From Pseudisothecium myosuroides (Eukaryota; Streptophyta; Bryopsida; Hypnales; Lembophyllaceae), in contig OX637294.1 of assembly GCA_951799445.1 (NCBI GenBank), positions 18,687,452 to 18,751,451 of the forward strand: a stretch of DNA of 64,000 nucleotides, given 5' to 3'. This document shows positions 1-12,700 of this stretch, piece after piece (within the stretch, counting starts at the first letter, position 1; each line of letters begins with the position of its first letter). The translations under genes and the position numbers were made by a program. A model generated the notes under the pieces. That model did not search any database. It was given only the letters and a program-made list of their open reading frames with translations, and was not told the origin of the DNA.

Positions 1-260
1 ATTGCTTAGCAGATACAATCTGGAAAATACAAGGATGGGGGGGGAGTCAACTAGGCCTAATGGAAGGTGAATAAACCAAGTCTTGTAAAAATACAAGAAA
101 AGGGAATAATAGAAACTAAATAAAACATTGAAAACTATCTCTATCTCACTATCCACTCAAAAGACAACATACAATAATCAAATCCAATAGCCCCTTGTTG
201 CTTGTTGTTTCTAGGTAAGGTTGCAATTATTGTAGCTTTAGCCCTAAAATTCCAACCAAA

Positions 261-1010
261 TTAACCCCTTAAGTTCTTTGACTATGTTTTCTCCCAAAAC
301 ACTTGAAAACTGCCATTTTGAGCACAAGTACCAAATTTTGGGGAAAAAATAAATTTGGACACATCTAACCATAGGACCTTATAGTACACTGGTTTGAAAA
401 GATGTGGGAAAAAATTCCAGAATTTTCCACCACGTGGATTGTAAGATATTAGCGCTTGAATTCACAAAAATCCTTTTTTTGGCCCTGCAAACAACCAGGC
501 AGCTACACTTCACAAGGTCACATGTGTATGAAAAAAATGTCCAAAATGGTGGTTACTCTTGCGATTCATTCTCCATAGCAAGTTGGCTACATACTTGAAA
601 AATTTCAGATCATTTGGAATTGTACAACATATAGGAAAAAAATAGTAAGTAGAAAGAAGTAGAGAATGATTTGAAATACTAAATTGTTTAGAAAATATAG
701 TTATTGGAAATTAAAAAATGCTAATTTCAATGGCTACAATGTTGAAATAAACAATCTACATCCTAGGATTTTTTTTTCCCAAAAAATATTGAAAATTGAG
801 TGAAATAAATGACTTCAAAGTTTATTTAGAGTAGAAAATCCATAACTGTCCGCAAACTAAAACTCCTTATAACTTCTGACTCATTGATTGAAATGGAATG
901 ATTCAAAGCTTCCCCATATATATAAAGCTAGAAATCCAATTTCAAATTTTTGTATTTGAAAAAAGTGAATTTTTCTAATCTGTCCGGATTGCTCGCCCGC
1001 TGAAGAAAGT
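261..1010 (-). mobile_element. Diverged reverse copy of the TTAACCCCT-ended element family
   Basis: This stretch reads, on the minus strand, like the two better-preserved copies at 40,772-41,696 and 43,491-44,433. Shared landmarks are the TTAACCCCT terminus near 261, the 'gttggctacatacttgaaa' region near 580, and the 'gactcattgattgaaatgg' region near 880. The other terminus is not recognisable; homology fades near 1,010, where a second related element begins. No coding potential was seen; the short ORFs are chance. Non-autonomous DNA transposon is an inference from the termini of the better copies. Confidence 0.55.
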
Positions 1011-1099
1011 AACATATTGGACCATAATTTTTTACTCATATTTCCAAATGTCATGAAATTTAGTTCATGTGAAAGATATTCCTTGTCCACAACTTCTAG

Positions 1100-2113
1100 T
1101 AACTCCTAAAGGCCCAAGGCCTTTTTTCTGCCAAAAAACACTCAAAACTGCCATTTCTATAGCAAAAAGTAAAAAAAAAAATTAAAATTGTTTTTTTTTC
1201 ACATCTAACCGTAGGATCTTACACCTAATTGGTATGAGAATGTGTGGAAAAAATTTCAGAATTTTTGACCACACAGATTGCAAGATATCTACGTTTAAAG
1301 TAGAAAAAACAAGTTGTTCAACACATTGCAGGACCAAATTTTTTGACTTTAAACATTTTTAACTTAAAATTTTTGCACTACAGCGTTTTGAGCTTTAAAT
1401 CTTTATAGTGGAGAATTGAGTTGAGAGTCTAGGAAAAAAAAAATTCAAAAAAACTTAATTATCATTCTTAAAAAAATTGTTAAGTAGAAGTAGGTACAAG
1501 ATAGAAGGAAAATCTAAAATATTCATATATTTTAGATGCAATTAAAATGCACTAATTCCAATGGTGAGATTGTTCTAGCAAGTAAACTAAACCATTCCAA
1601 AAAAAAAATTGAAAAATTACAAAAATTGCATTCCGAAATGAATCCTGCAAGTTATTTTTTTTAAGAAGATGCTCTAACTGCCCGAAAAACAACGGAATGT
1701 CCATAACTTCCTCATAACAAATCCAAATGAAATGAATCAAAGCTTTCCAGATAGACAAAAATATAATCTATGTGAAAAAAAAAATCAAAATTCAAAATTT
1801 TGCAAAATGTTTTTGCTGCCATCCGTCCCCACGCATTCCAAGAAATGACATAACTTCTCGCTGAAAGGTCCGATTTCAAATTTTTTTTCTGCCACGTACC
1901 TCTCTCAATTCTTCATGTTCACAAAAAGTTTCAAAAAATTTGGAGAAAATTTCAGCCCGTACGTACTTGCCCGAAAACGCATTTGTCCCCCTAAGGGACA
2001 ATGGGCTTTTAGGGGTTAAAGTTTTGGCATAAAATATGCAAATTTCTAGCCACAAGTACTTGCCCAAAATTGCCATGTTGCTAAAATTAACAGGCTGGTC
2101 CTTCAAAGGTTAA
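1100..2113. mobile_element. Second-type element related to the TTAACCCCTAAAGG family
   Basis: Begins with a CTCCTAAAGG-like end near 1,103 and finishes with CCTTCAAAGGTTAA at 2,100-2,113. The interior resembles degenerate copies near 4,850-5,640, 56,853-57,600 and 61,940-62,600, for example the 'gcaagatat' and 'ttcaatatttt'-like blocks. No open frame of note. It is a diverged repeat; the exact ends are uncertain. Confidence 0.4.
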
Positions 2114-2796
2114 AGTATTAGCTTAAAAACCCAAATTGACATAAATGATAGTGCAACAAAATCCTTAAAAGAAACAGCATCTTCATGTAAAGAGCTTGTT
2201 TAGATGTACATGTTGACTTTTTTCAATTGACCACCATTGACAACTCTCTTTGCGTAGGGTTGTCAATGTCATGTCACGTTGCGTTGTTAGTATATCCATC
2301 ATAATGTCATTTTACAACCCCAGCGTCCGCCGGGATAGAATGTAGATGGAAACAATTGCAATCTAGATAGACAGAATCGTTTGACCGAACGGCTCGACAA
2401 TTTTTGAGGCCGTCCAACTTGACGGACAGGTGGTCTAGCTCAACAAACATGAAACAGACAAAAACATAAAACGAACTAAAACATGAAATGGTCAAGGAAG
2501 TGCTACCGGATTTACAAGATATATAATGATTTGGCAAGTGTGTTTGGCACAGTTGGATTCATGTGCTTCGACTAACAAAGAGCACTACAAGAACAAGCAT
2601 TTGGATCTTGTTGGACAGATCTTGAGGCACCATTTTTGAGCTGCAATGGCACACCTCTAACGGGACATCATGAAACAAATACAAAAGCATTTAGGTAAAG
2701 ATGAAGAATTAGGCATATTCAAAAGCTTTGTACAAGTTGCAATACTAGTCACTAGAAATCTGTAGTCTGCCTTCACTCTGGGGAACTACAATAGAA

Positions 2797-3117
2797 TACT
2801 ACACTAAAAACTATATTTAGTGTTGGACTGCATTTAGTGTATTTTCCAGCCAACCCCACCCAACACTAAATCTGAACTTTGGAGTAATTAGTGTAGTGTT
2901 AGACTTGAATGCGTTGCCTTCGCCTTCTCTTCCCTTCATTAAGTTATGTCGTTTTCTAACAAAAAATGTAAACAATTTCGGATTTCAGATTTACCATAGA
3001 GTATATTTAGTGTTAGAAATTACATTTAATGTTACTTACTTTAGTAGGCTTAATGATATTTAGTGTCATGGTTCGTAAATAATGTTGCTAACACTAAATA
3101 TAGTTTTTGGTGTAGTG
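2797..3117. mobile_element. Short inverted-repeat element, ACTACACTAAAA ends (CACTA-like)
   Basis: About 320 bp with long terminal inverted repeats: the left end ACTACACTAAAAACTATAT at 2,798 is mirrored by a right end finishing GTGTAGTG at 3,117. Motifs such as ATTTAGTGTT recur just inside both ends, as subterminal repeats do in CACTA elements. No transposase is encoded. A larger relative with the same terminal motif lies at 23,235-24,147. No clean target-site duplication was found, so the superfamily is inferred. Confidence 0.6.
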
Positions 3118-3497
3118 AAGGACATTGTAGCTCTAGTGTTTTTGCATTTTTGGTGATCTCAAGAGGGGGAACACCAGTGCAATGATATTGCATATTCAGC
3201 AACTGTAGTTGAATTTTCCACCCAGGACCAGACCCACTGAGTCGACACAACATCCGTAAGTTTTTGCCTCTTGATTGCGGCGATTGTGTTAACGTGTGCT
3301 GCAGTTTTAGTTTATCGTTAATTTATGGTGATTCAATTTGGCATGCTATTGCAATATACTCCGTATTATTGAAGCTGAAATTAGTCAACTGTGGACATAT
3401 TCAGGAACTTCTCTCACAGTGTGTGCCTTGTGCAGACAGCTGATGGAGAAAATTGTGGACTGGTGAAGAACATTTCATTCACAAGGATCCTATTTAA

Positions 3498-3788
3498 GGT
3501 AACTACACCTAAAATCGCACACTTAAGCAATTCAGCTGATTTCAGCATGGTTCTCATTATTACATTATAATTTTTTTTGTGAGGTCTCGTTGGTATTCCA
3601 AAGAGGATTCTAGGTTCTCTGAGAATGCATTTTTTGGACACTGTATGAATAAACTATGAATATTCAAAGTGCTAGGAATAGGTGTTTCTAAAATCGACTC
3701 TAGACTCTCATGAATGGTGGTAGTACATTTTAGGCAAGAATCTATAGGGGACGGTTTTAGAAAGGGGTCGAAATTGGGTGTAGTTACC
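3498..3788. mobile_element. TTAA-flanked inverted-repeat element, GGTAACTACACC ends
   Basis: A 291-bp element starts GGTAACTACACCTAAAATCG and ends with the complement, GGTGTAGTTACC. It is flanked on both sides by TTAA (3,494-3,497 and 3,789-3,792). TTAA target sites are typical of piggyBac-type elements, but the ends are not the usual piggyBac CCY, so the superfamily is unproven. A longer element with the same end is at 60,212-61,629 and a lone right end is at 39,201-39,213. No protein is encoded. Confidence 0.6.
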
Positions 3789-3958
3789 TTAAGTTCAAGC
3801 ACAGATGAGGGACCGATGATAAATATTCTTCTAAGTATGAAATGCGTTAATTGGAGGAGATTGTTCCGTCTACTTATTTTGGATTGGGTTGACAAGGTTT
3901 TTGTGAATGGAAAATGGGTTGGCACTTTGAATCAAATCCAAGAAGTGGTAGTCCTTAT

Positions 3959-4704
3959 TTAACCCCTAAAGGACCAAACTGCGTTTTTTGGCAACATAGC
4001 AATTTTGGGCAGCTCACTACGAATGGAGTTTTTATTTTTTTTCTTTGAAAATTTTACACAACATGTGCCCGAGGAGTAGCTTTAAGGCCCAACAATTTTT
4101 ATACCTTTTGACTTCATGGTTAAAAAGTTATTGCATGATATGTGATTTTCATTGCTTGGCAGGCAGCCCGGGCAGCTCAGAAAAATTCTTTAAATAATTT
4201 CAAAAAAAAAAAAAAAAATTGAAATTGGTTCTTTAGAATTATATAGAAGTGTGAAGCTTTGAATCATTCAATTTGGATCAATGAGTCAAAAGTTATGAGG
4301 AGTTGAAGTTTGTGGGTAGGTATGGTTTTGAGAGACTCCATACTTACCCACAAACTTCAACTCTTCATAACTTTTGACTCATTGATCCAAATTGAATGAT
4401 TCAAAGCTTCACACTTCTATATAAATCTAAAGAACCAATTTCAATTTTTTTTTTTTTTTTTGAAATTATTTAAAGAAGTTTTTTGAGCTGCCCGGGCTGC
4501 CCGCCGAGCAATGAAAATCACGTATCATGCAATAACTTTTTAACCATGAAGTCAAAAGGTATGAAAATTGTTGGGCCTTAAAGGTACTCCTTGGGTGCAT
4601 ATTGTGTGAAATTTTCAAAGAAAAAAAATAAAAACTCCACTTGTAGTGAGCTGCCCAAAATCACTATGTTGCCAAAAAACGTAGTTTTTACATTTAGGGG
4701 TTAA
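3959..4704. repeat. 746-bp foldback (long inverted repeat)
   Basis: Two arms of about 365 bp are near-perfect reverse complements around a short loop at about 4,326-4,337. The outer ends are TTAACCCCTAAAGG (3,959) and its complement (4,704). Each arm matches the left part of the 0.93-kb elements at 40,772 and 43,491, including the 'gggcagctcactacgaatg' block. It therefore looks like two head-to-head half elements. A transcript would fold into a long hairpin. No gene is present. Confidence 0.8.
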
Positions 4705-4849
4705 AATAACCTTAAAACACTTTGACGGATAAGAACCATCTTTGACAAATGTGTTTGGATACATGAATCGGCAAGTGACAAGCCATCCAGCTTGACGGAT
4801 AGGCCATCTAGCTTAGCAGATATAGAGGACTTGGAATTTTGGGTAAGCT

Positions 4850-5640
4850 TGTGCGACTTCAATTTTTGGCATGATTTTCTAAACTTTTTTTGAAGACAGA
4901 AAAACATATTAGTTTTGTGGGAATATAGCTTTTATTTCGATTAGTTCCCAACAACAAATTAAAGCTATGCCATGATGAACCTTTTTATTAGTTTGTCGAG
5001 CAACAAAACAAAAACACTAGAACTTGAAGTAAAAAAATTTTAAATTTTAGTTTTTCATAGTAAGAGTTTATTTTGTCCACATAAAAAGCTTTGATTCATC
5101 CCATTTTGATTAGTGATGTGAAAGTTATAGAGCTTCTTGTCATGCGGGCAATCATAGAAACTTCTTGAGCTCAATTTTTGCAATTTTAAAAAGAAAAAGT
5201 TTTGCAAGGTTTTGTCCCAGGGTTTGTATGCTTACTAAAATAATATCACCATTGGAATTAGTGTGTTACAATTCCATCTTAGAGCTATTATTAATTTAGA
5301 TTATCCTTCAATCTAATACCTATTTCTATTTTTTGATTTTTTAAAGAATGAAAATCAAATATTTTGTTTTTAAGTTTTTTTAATTGTCAACTCAATTTTT
5401 CAACATAAAATATTTTTAATACCAAAGTCTTTAGTGCATAAATTTTAAGTTAAGAAGACTTTGTCTTACTATATAGTCAAGTAAGATACAAAAAAACATG
5501 TTTTCTATACTTTAAATGCAAATATCTTGCAATCTACATTGTTCAAGTTTTTGAAAAAAATTCCACACATTCTTATACTAGTTTTGTGCAAGATCCTACG
5601 ATTGCAAAAAGAATAGATTTTAAAGTTCCCAACACTTTGC
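4850..5640. repeat. Degenerate repeat related to 1,100-2,113
   Basis: Shares blocks such as 'aaactttttttgaagacag' and 'gtgggaatatagcttttat' with the 56,853-57,600 copy, but is heavily mutated and lacks clear ends. The stretch from 5,640 to 6,711 after it is A+T-rich with no gene or repeat that I can identify. Confidence 0.35.
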
Positions 5641-6711
5641 AATTTACAATATGGCAATTATGAATGAATTTTGATGAAAAATGCCTGGATTTGTAGGGTT
5701 TCAATGAATTTGAAAATGTCTTACAATTTGAGTGATAATCAGACACAACAAAATCACATTGAATCTCCTATGTGAAAAATTTATGTATTCTACACTTAAA
5801 CAATTAATTAAGATCCCCACCTTGATCCCTACTGATGCATAATATGGATTGATTATAAGATGAAAACATCCAAAACTATCAAAATAAGCAATTCAAAATA
5901 GTTGGACGTCCTTTCTTTGGAATAAAAACCATTTTTGTAGTATTAGCAATTGAAAATAATGAATTTTCAAAAAAAATTAATTTTTTTGGATATGACATGT
6001 AATTACTACAAATTTCAAAGTGAAACTTCTTAGGCCACTAAAACTGTCACATAGCTTGGTCCTAATACCAAAATCTAGAGAATCAACAATCAATTAATGG
6101 CAATTAAATAAGGGAATGGTTGGATGGAATTTTTGAGGACACTCTCAATGGAAGTCTACTTGTCAAGACTGGGCATAAGGACAAGTTGGGATATTTTTAC
6201 CTTAGATCAATGTGATTGCTTCATTGACAAGTTATTTCGTGGGTGGAAGACACACTAATTTTTTTACATCACATCTTGACCAAAATCTTTTTTTTTAATA
6301 TTTTGGGCTATTGGAAGAACAAGGGTGTGTCTTCTTTGCCACAAAGTCAATAAAATTTATTTCTAGTAAAATAATTCCAAATATAACAAAATTTGATGTT
6401 CTTCTAGCAGTAATTAAACTAAATTGAGTAGTTTTCTTAGATTCACTTTCTTGCAGTAATTTAAACTAAAATTGAGTAGATTTTCTTAGATTTATTTTTT
6501 ATGTTTTATAAATGAACTTCGTGGAGCAATGCTAAAGTTAGACCTTGCAACAAGAACCTCAAAGTTAGCTATTTGGTGCATGAACAAGTAAAGATTTTCT
6601 ATGAGCTCGATGAGAGTAGACGGAGTATCTAAGTTATCCTTTACTAAAATGAGTCCAAAGGCTCAAAAGCAAAAATAATAAGTCACCAGCATGCCTTGGA
6701 CTAATGTCTGA

Positions 6712-6841
6712 GAGCATCCCCACAGCAACAAGCTCAAGCAACACGTTGAAGCAAGTCAATGGAGGACATTCCTCTATTGTAGAAGATCAATGGTACAGAA
6801 TCTTTAGAGGTCAGTTGTGGCATGTTACTGTGGGGCTGCTC
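6712..6841. mobile_element. 130-bp MITE with GAGCA(T/G)CCCCACAG ends
   Basis: The left end GAGCATCCCCACAGCAACA at 6,712 is mirrored at the right end (complement GAGCAGCCCCACAGTAACAT, ending at 6,841). The short length, inverted ends and lack of coding sequence fit a MITE. The GAGCAT start is shared with the longer element at 31,754-32,270. No convincing target duplication was seen. Confidence 0.55.
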
Positions 6842-7278
6842 TTTAAGCAATTGTTTTTTTAAATTTATGAAGTTAAAAAATTTTGGGTTTTCCATGCAGT
6901 GATGTACTGTACAGTACTACTGTGCTAAGTTAGGAGTCAAACGTGGGGCTTTCTCATGTAAGCATAAGTGCATAACCAAAGATAACCGTACCGTACCAAG
7001 CAGCGTTTTTGTTTTGGACTGTAGCAGTTACCATGCACGGAATACAAGACAGTCCCTCCAGAATTAGACCTCTATAAATGAGCCACGACACTAGAGTCTG
7101 GCACTTAAACGCCCAAAAAAAACACCCTAGTACCAAGAAATGATGCAAGCCCTCTCAGCATCCCACTCAGTCTTGTTTGAGACTGTTGAATTCATTAGTT
7201 TTTCAACACAAATGCTGAGACTTTTGCATATTCCTCAACGGGTGCTTCCACGCAGGTCCTGTTGAAATCACAGTTTAT

Positions 7279-7681
7279 TAAGGTCAGACCACCCATACCT
7301 AATCACTTAAGCAATTGTGGATCAGATGGTGAGCAATTGAGTGAGATGGAAATTTTTCTCTTGTAGAGAAATAAGAAATATTGGGACTCTGAATTTTTCG
7401 TAATTTTATCCCCAAAATTGAAATTACTATGAATTTTGGGAGCCAAAAAGTGTTCGGAACGCATTGCCAATCACTAGAGTCTTCTAATTCTAATCATAGC
7501 CAAAACGACTTTCCTGCTTAGTATTTCTCATATATTTTACAACACTTTGGGGCATGTGTCATGACCTTATTTGTCCCAACTTTGAAAAAGAAAAAAAATC
7601 ACATTCTAAGCCTTGATTGGAAATAGCACCCCCTCCAGGTTGGAAATGGCTCCCTGGTTGGTAATGGGTGGTCCGACCTTA
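7279..7681. mobile_element. 403-bp inverted-repeat element, TAAGGTC(A/G)GACCACCC ends
   Basis: TAAGGTCAGACCACCCAT at the left end is mirrored by the right end near 7,681, whose complement is TAAGGTCGGACCACCCAT. The interior is non-coding. Its class is unknown. The following 7,682-9,519 contains a short poly-G run near 7,735 and otherwise nothing I can assign. Confidence 0.55.
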
Positions 7682-9519
7682 GCACTCAGCAACAAATTCA
7701 AGATTGTGATGAAAAGCTGATGGCTTGTGCTTCTAGGGGGGGGGGAGAGCAGCTGCTTCCTGACATATAAACTTGCTGCAAGTAATTGAATAATCCTCAA
7801 CTTTGTCAAGAGTCTTACTTCATGGTTAGATTGGAGGGAGCCCAAAATTGATTCTCTTTTTGAACCAAGTTTTTGTAATCCTCAACATTACACTTCACAA
7901 GGACACAAGCCATCATTAATAACACCATCAACAACGAAGACTGATGAGTTTAAATTCCAGCATCTACATTAAGCTTAGATTGAGAAGCGAATTATTTCTT
8001 GATGTGCACCACTCCAAATTTCCAATACATGAGAAGAATTTTAACAGCAGCTACTGATGGTTGGAATGTATATTTGTTGTGGATGACTAGAATCATCTGA
8101 GCATTTGACCGTTTGGTGTGGTTTCCTTAAAGTTTTGAAAGTGTTCGAGGTGGTTTGACGAAACTTAAGTCAGTATGACTTCTCTATGCTTCCCATTAAT
8201 TTATAGAAGAATCTGATATCAGCAGGCCACACCACCAAAGTATACTCTGTTAGACTTTGGTACTTTGCTGATCCTCACCGCAATTATTGCTGAAAAATTG
8301 AAGTTGCAATTACCTTCATCCTAAAGTTCATATGCAAGACATTTTCCTGTAACAAATTTTCATTTCATTTGCTCCCAGAAATTAAAAAAAGTCAATCATG
8401 TATGACCTGTTCTAAATGAAGAGTTACCCTAAGCCCTGAAACCCTAATTCTAAAACCTAAAACCTGATTAAAACCTGATTAACCCAATTCCCGAAGACTT
8501 CCTCATAACTTATGTTGAACTCTTCAGATCCATACAATCCTTTAGCAACTGGTACTTCATGAACACGTAAAGCCGACATATACTGCCAGGAAACCTCCAG
8601 TTTATTTTTGGTAGGGATTTCAAGAAGAAATTAGGGTTTCAAGTGCTATCGCAGGGATTTCAAGCATGACCAAGGAATTACAGCTTCATTCATTCCATAC
8701 ACTCATTTTTCATCAATTTTCTAAGTTGTGCTTCACTATGAGAAATCCCTTCCTGATCAGGAATTGATAAAAACAAACCCCTCCTTGTTAGGGTTTTAAG
8801 TCAACAATTTTCAGCTCATTAAGCATTAAGCATTCCGAATCAAGCATATTTGATTGACCTGGATTACAAAGTGCTGTCTGTGAGGTTTGCACAATTGCAC
8901 ATACTGCTTATAGACATTAAGTTTATATTACTGTTTAAATATCCAAGTCAATTGAGTAAAAAAGAAGATGCTGATGCGCTCACGTGTGGCATTAAAAAGC
9001 TGTGGCTTTGACGAGCCCATCATTCTTGTACATGTACTTAGAATTAGGTGCCTGGGTTGTTGAAGAGCAGTGCTTTTGGGGGTGTCTATACACACCCAGC
9101 TCCAACCTCTTGCAGCTATTCTGTGTAAAAACGTGGTCGTTACCATAGTGACAACTCCCTTTTTCATGCCACAAAATTGTTGAATGTACTGGAAGCAGGA
9201 GGTATAGAAACACCACCACCACAGGAACACAACGCAAAAATCAGGAGGAAGAAATCAGCATTGACGGAGCAGATGACATTTCAAAACCTCATTTCCATAT
9301 TTAACAGTGACAATCCTTGTCCTCTCTTTCCTTTTCAATGCATAGAAACAATCGAAGATAAGCCCTCAATATCTGTAGCCACACTTGCATATATAATCAC
9401 CTCGTTTCAATTGATACCGTTTCAATTGCATAGTACTTACTTTGATTCAGGAGGAACCAAGTTGGTCAATAATCTTCACTACATTGCGCATAATCGATGA
9501 AGATTATTGTCGCAGGACT

Positions 9520-9765
9520 TCAGTTTGCTAATCTCTCGTGGCAACAGACCGTGCCTCGATTAACAATGCATCGCGCCTTACAAGTTGAATACACAGAGCT
9601 CCAAATTCCAAACTCTGGGTGGCAAATGAGGGCGTTCCATGTTTTACAAACAATCCGAAATCTACATAATGTCAGCACAGGCAGGAAGGGCAATGCTCGC
9701 TCCACTAGCTCAGGCGGCAGATTTCTCCACAATTCAACATCCAAGTCATCGTTTGTATCGGCCAT
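9520..9765 (-). pseudogene. Truncated F-box protein gene (81 codons)
   Basis: The frame opens with a true ATG (9,765) and encodes a good plant F-box at about residues 11-55: W13, the LPPEL run at 16-20, a second leucine-rich stretch, then VCKTWN and CHPEF. F-box proteins bind SKP1 in SCF ubiquitin ligases and normally carry a target-binding domain of several hundred residues behind the F-box. Here the family-like sequence stops after CHPEF, and 29 unrelated residues lead to a stop. No kelch, LRR or FBA-type sequence follows on the same strand down to about 8,900. I therefore call it a truncated gene fragment. An unseen intron leading to a distant exon, or a genuine mini F-box protein, remains possible. 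Confidence 0.5.
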
Positions 9766-12700
9766 ATGGCTGAAAACAGAAACACAAAGGATGCATGTTG
9801 GTTAGCTCATAGAAACGATTATCAATGGTTAACACAAGCAGTTTACAAACTAAGATTCTTTTCAAGGCAATTGTCACTTGAGCTTAGAAAACTGTCCAAT
9901 CTTCAGTAGCTATAGTTTATGGAAGAATCAGTAATCATCTAGGACTACCAGCATCAAGAGAATATTTGACAAAAGTTTAAGAAACACATTTTCAAGCATA
10001 ATAAACGATAAATGCAATAGCTTCACACCAAGCTTCTTGACACTAAAAATGAAAAAAATTCTAAATTAGTCCTGATCATTGGAAACTCTTTGATTTTTTG
10101 TTCTTTTATTCACTTCATTTTTTATTTGTGCAAATCAAGAGATTGAACTAGTAAGCACAAAACAATACTCACCTAAGTTGGTTGCTTGAATCACCCATGT
10201 CCAAATTATGGTCAAATTAGATATGGTGTAATAAATGAAGTTGTCTTTGATTCCCAAATCTAATTTATGACTCCACTCTCCGTTGAATACATCACTTAAA
10301 TATCACAATTTTATAGTGGAAGCTATAAACCAAAGCAACTGACAAAAGAATTAAGTGTTCACTCATGTTACAATCCTACAAAGAACCTCAAACCACATGT
10401 GAGCTAAAAATATCAAAGTTGAGTGAAGCATGAGTTAAAGTACAAAAAGGTTAAATTAAATAGAAGAAAGTAAGAAAGAGTAGATTACTGGTAGTTAAGT
10501 TTCACTTTGATCACTCCATCTAATCCTTTGAAATTCCTATTTCCTTTCATTAGTCTATGCAATTTGGTTTCTTTTCACAATCCTCTTAAATGATAATCCT
10601 CCTAAAATTAAAGTGCCTATTTTTACAACAAAGTGCACATAACTTGCACAATGACCCTATCTAAATCAAATACATATATATTGAACAAAGAACCAATGAT
10701 TGAATAATAATTTGCTCAAAAGTTGTAAATTGGTTTGAGGGGATATTTGGTGATAGATTCTTGCCTTTTTTGTGGATGAAATTACTGAGTTTCTACAAAA
10801 TATTAGGATTAAAAAATTATTTTTTCATTTTTTCTTACAATTTTGGATGAATAAAATATTTGATAGGTCTCATCCATGACATTCTTTCAGTGTCAGCAGA
10901 TGTCTAGAGCATATTTGGAGGAAAAGGCTGCAAGAGGTCCTGGCCAAAGTTGATCCACACCTAAGATGCGGATCTAGTACCAGACTTCAAGTTCGGTTCC
11001 AAGCCTAAAACAACATAGCAGCCAGGATTCCTAGAGATTATGGATGTTGCTCAACTTGTCATTTTTGCAGAAACTCTTTGTTGTACTCAAATTGAAGGAA
11101 ACTGAAAAAATCAGTTTGGAGTCATTTGGCTTTCTTGCTTTCAGTACACGTAGATCGTTGTGATAAATCCTACTCCCTCTATTTCTGAATAATATCCGTA
11201 TTCTCTTTGTAAAATATAGAGGAAATACTAGTACAAAATATTATTCAAAAACAGAGGAGTAGTTTTTTCTTTTTGAAATTGTTTCGCTAAGTCTTTGTTT
11301 CTTGGATTTTAGCGATAGAATCCAAGGAATCAAATTAACCCATAAATGCTTGAGGTACCAAATTCTAGTGTCAATCCTACTTTGAGGTTAAATAAAACCT
11401 TACAAAATTACTAGTTTTAGTAGTTGAGACAAATTCTTTTGAAGTCTAGTTTAGCATCAAAAATCCAATTTTGAAAATGAATGATTATGATTTTTTTTAT
11501 TCAAGATTTTGCTCAATGGTGTCCATAGCAATTCTTGAATTTCTAATATTGAGGGCTTTTTGGAAATGAGCCTCATTCAAATAGTTTACACTAGAAATTC
11601 ATTTGAAGAAATTGTAGAATAGATTTTGAGAAGCCGTAAATTGATTGGAGTTATGATACCCTTTAACGTCATATTGTTTGGTATCATAACTAACGTCATA
11701 TTGTTTTTTTTTTCCATGAGATCTCTAATATGTCTAGTTTGAATTTGTACAATTAAAAAAAATGATAAAACTTATCAAAATGCAAGTCAAAATGTTGTCT
11801 TTTTGTTCAATTTAAAACAAATTCCTTGGAATTTAAAGCAAGGCCTTAGGCCTTTATGAAATTGAAGCGACACTATAGAAACTAAGTTCAAATTTGCAAT
11901 GACATTTGGAGCTCAATGTATTTATCAATGTTTTCTTTATGTAACCTTAGGAGAACATCGCCTTGGTGGTAGGTACTCACTCACATGTGATTCAATTTTT
12001 GGACTAATAGCTACAGTTTTGTTGTTTCTATAGAAGTAGAAAAAGTCATCCATTGGGCACTTTGTATCCTCAACACTATTTTAGGGATATTTATTACACT
12101 TGTTATGCAGACACTATGATTCTTGTAAAAATATCATGAAATATTGACTAGCAAACATTGGTTTGTAATGTCACTAGGAAGCTAGCTCTTCTTGTATGCG
12201 TTGCCATGGAGATGCAAAAAGTAGGTAGGACCAAGCTTAATTCAATCTACTAGTTTAGGACCTAATTTTGACTCTCTTACATTCTAATGAGTGAAAGATG
12301 CACACAATGAGGAATTGGAATTCAAATGTTTGGAATTGAGGCTTAACCTTTAAAGGACTATAAGGCCACCACATGGCTTCTACAACTACATTTGTAAAAA
12401 ATTTGATATGTGAACCTCGCTAACAGTCCATAAATAATAAAGAGACCCTAGATAATTTTCTTTGCTAAATCCATCGGTGCAATCTAATCGAGAAATGATT
12501 GAGTGTGAAATTTTTGGAGAATTTTTGGAGAATGGAAAAGGCATTGTAGGCCATTACTTTACATTCTCATGTCTTTTTTTCTGCACCTCAAAATGATTTG
12601 CAAAAAATCACATATCAATAGTATGATGATATACATATGCGAAAAAAAAATCATAATTTTTGGAGCACTTTTGAGCATTCCGATTTCAACATTTTGATTT

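Noticed and set aside
3560..3925. 121-codon minus-strand frame
   Set aside because: Covers the TTAA-type element and its flank; low-complexity residues and no family match.
8928..9237. Two overlapping minus-strand frames downstream of the truncated F-box, considered as its missing C-terminal part
   Set aside because: No kelch, LRR or FBA-type pattern and no splice sites linking them in phase.
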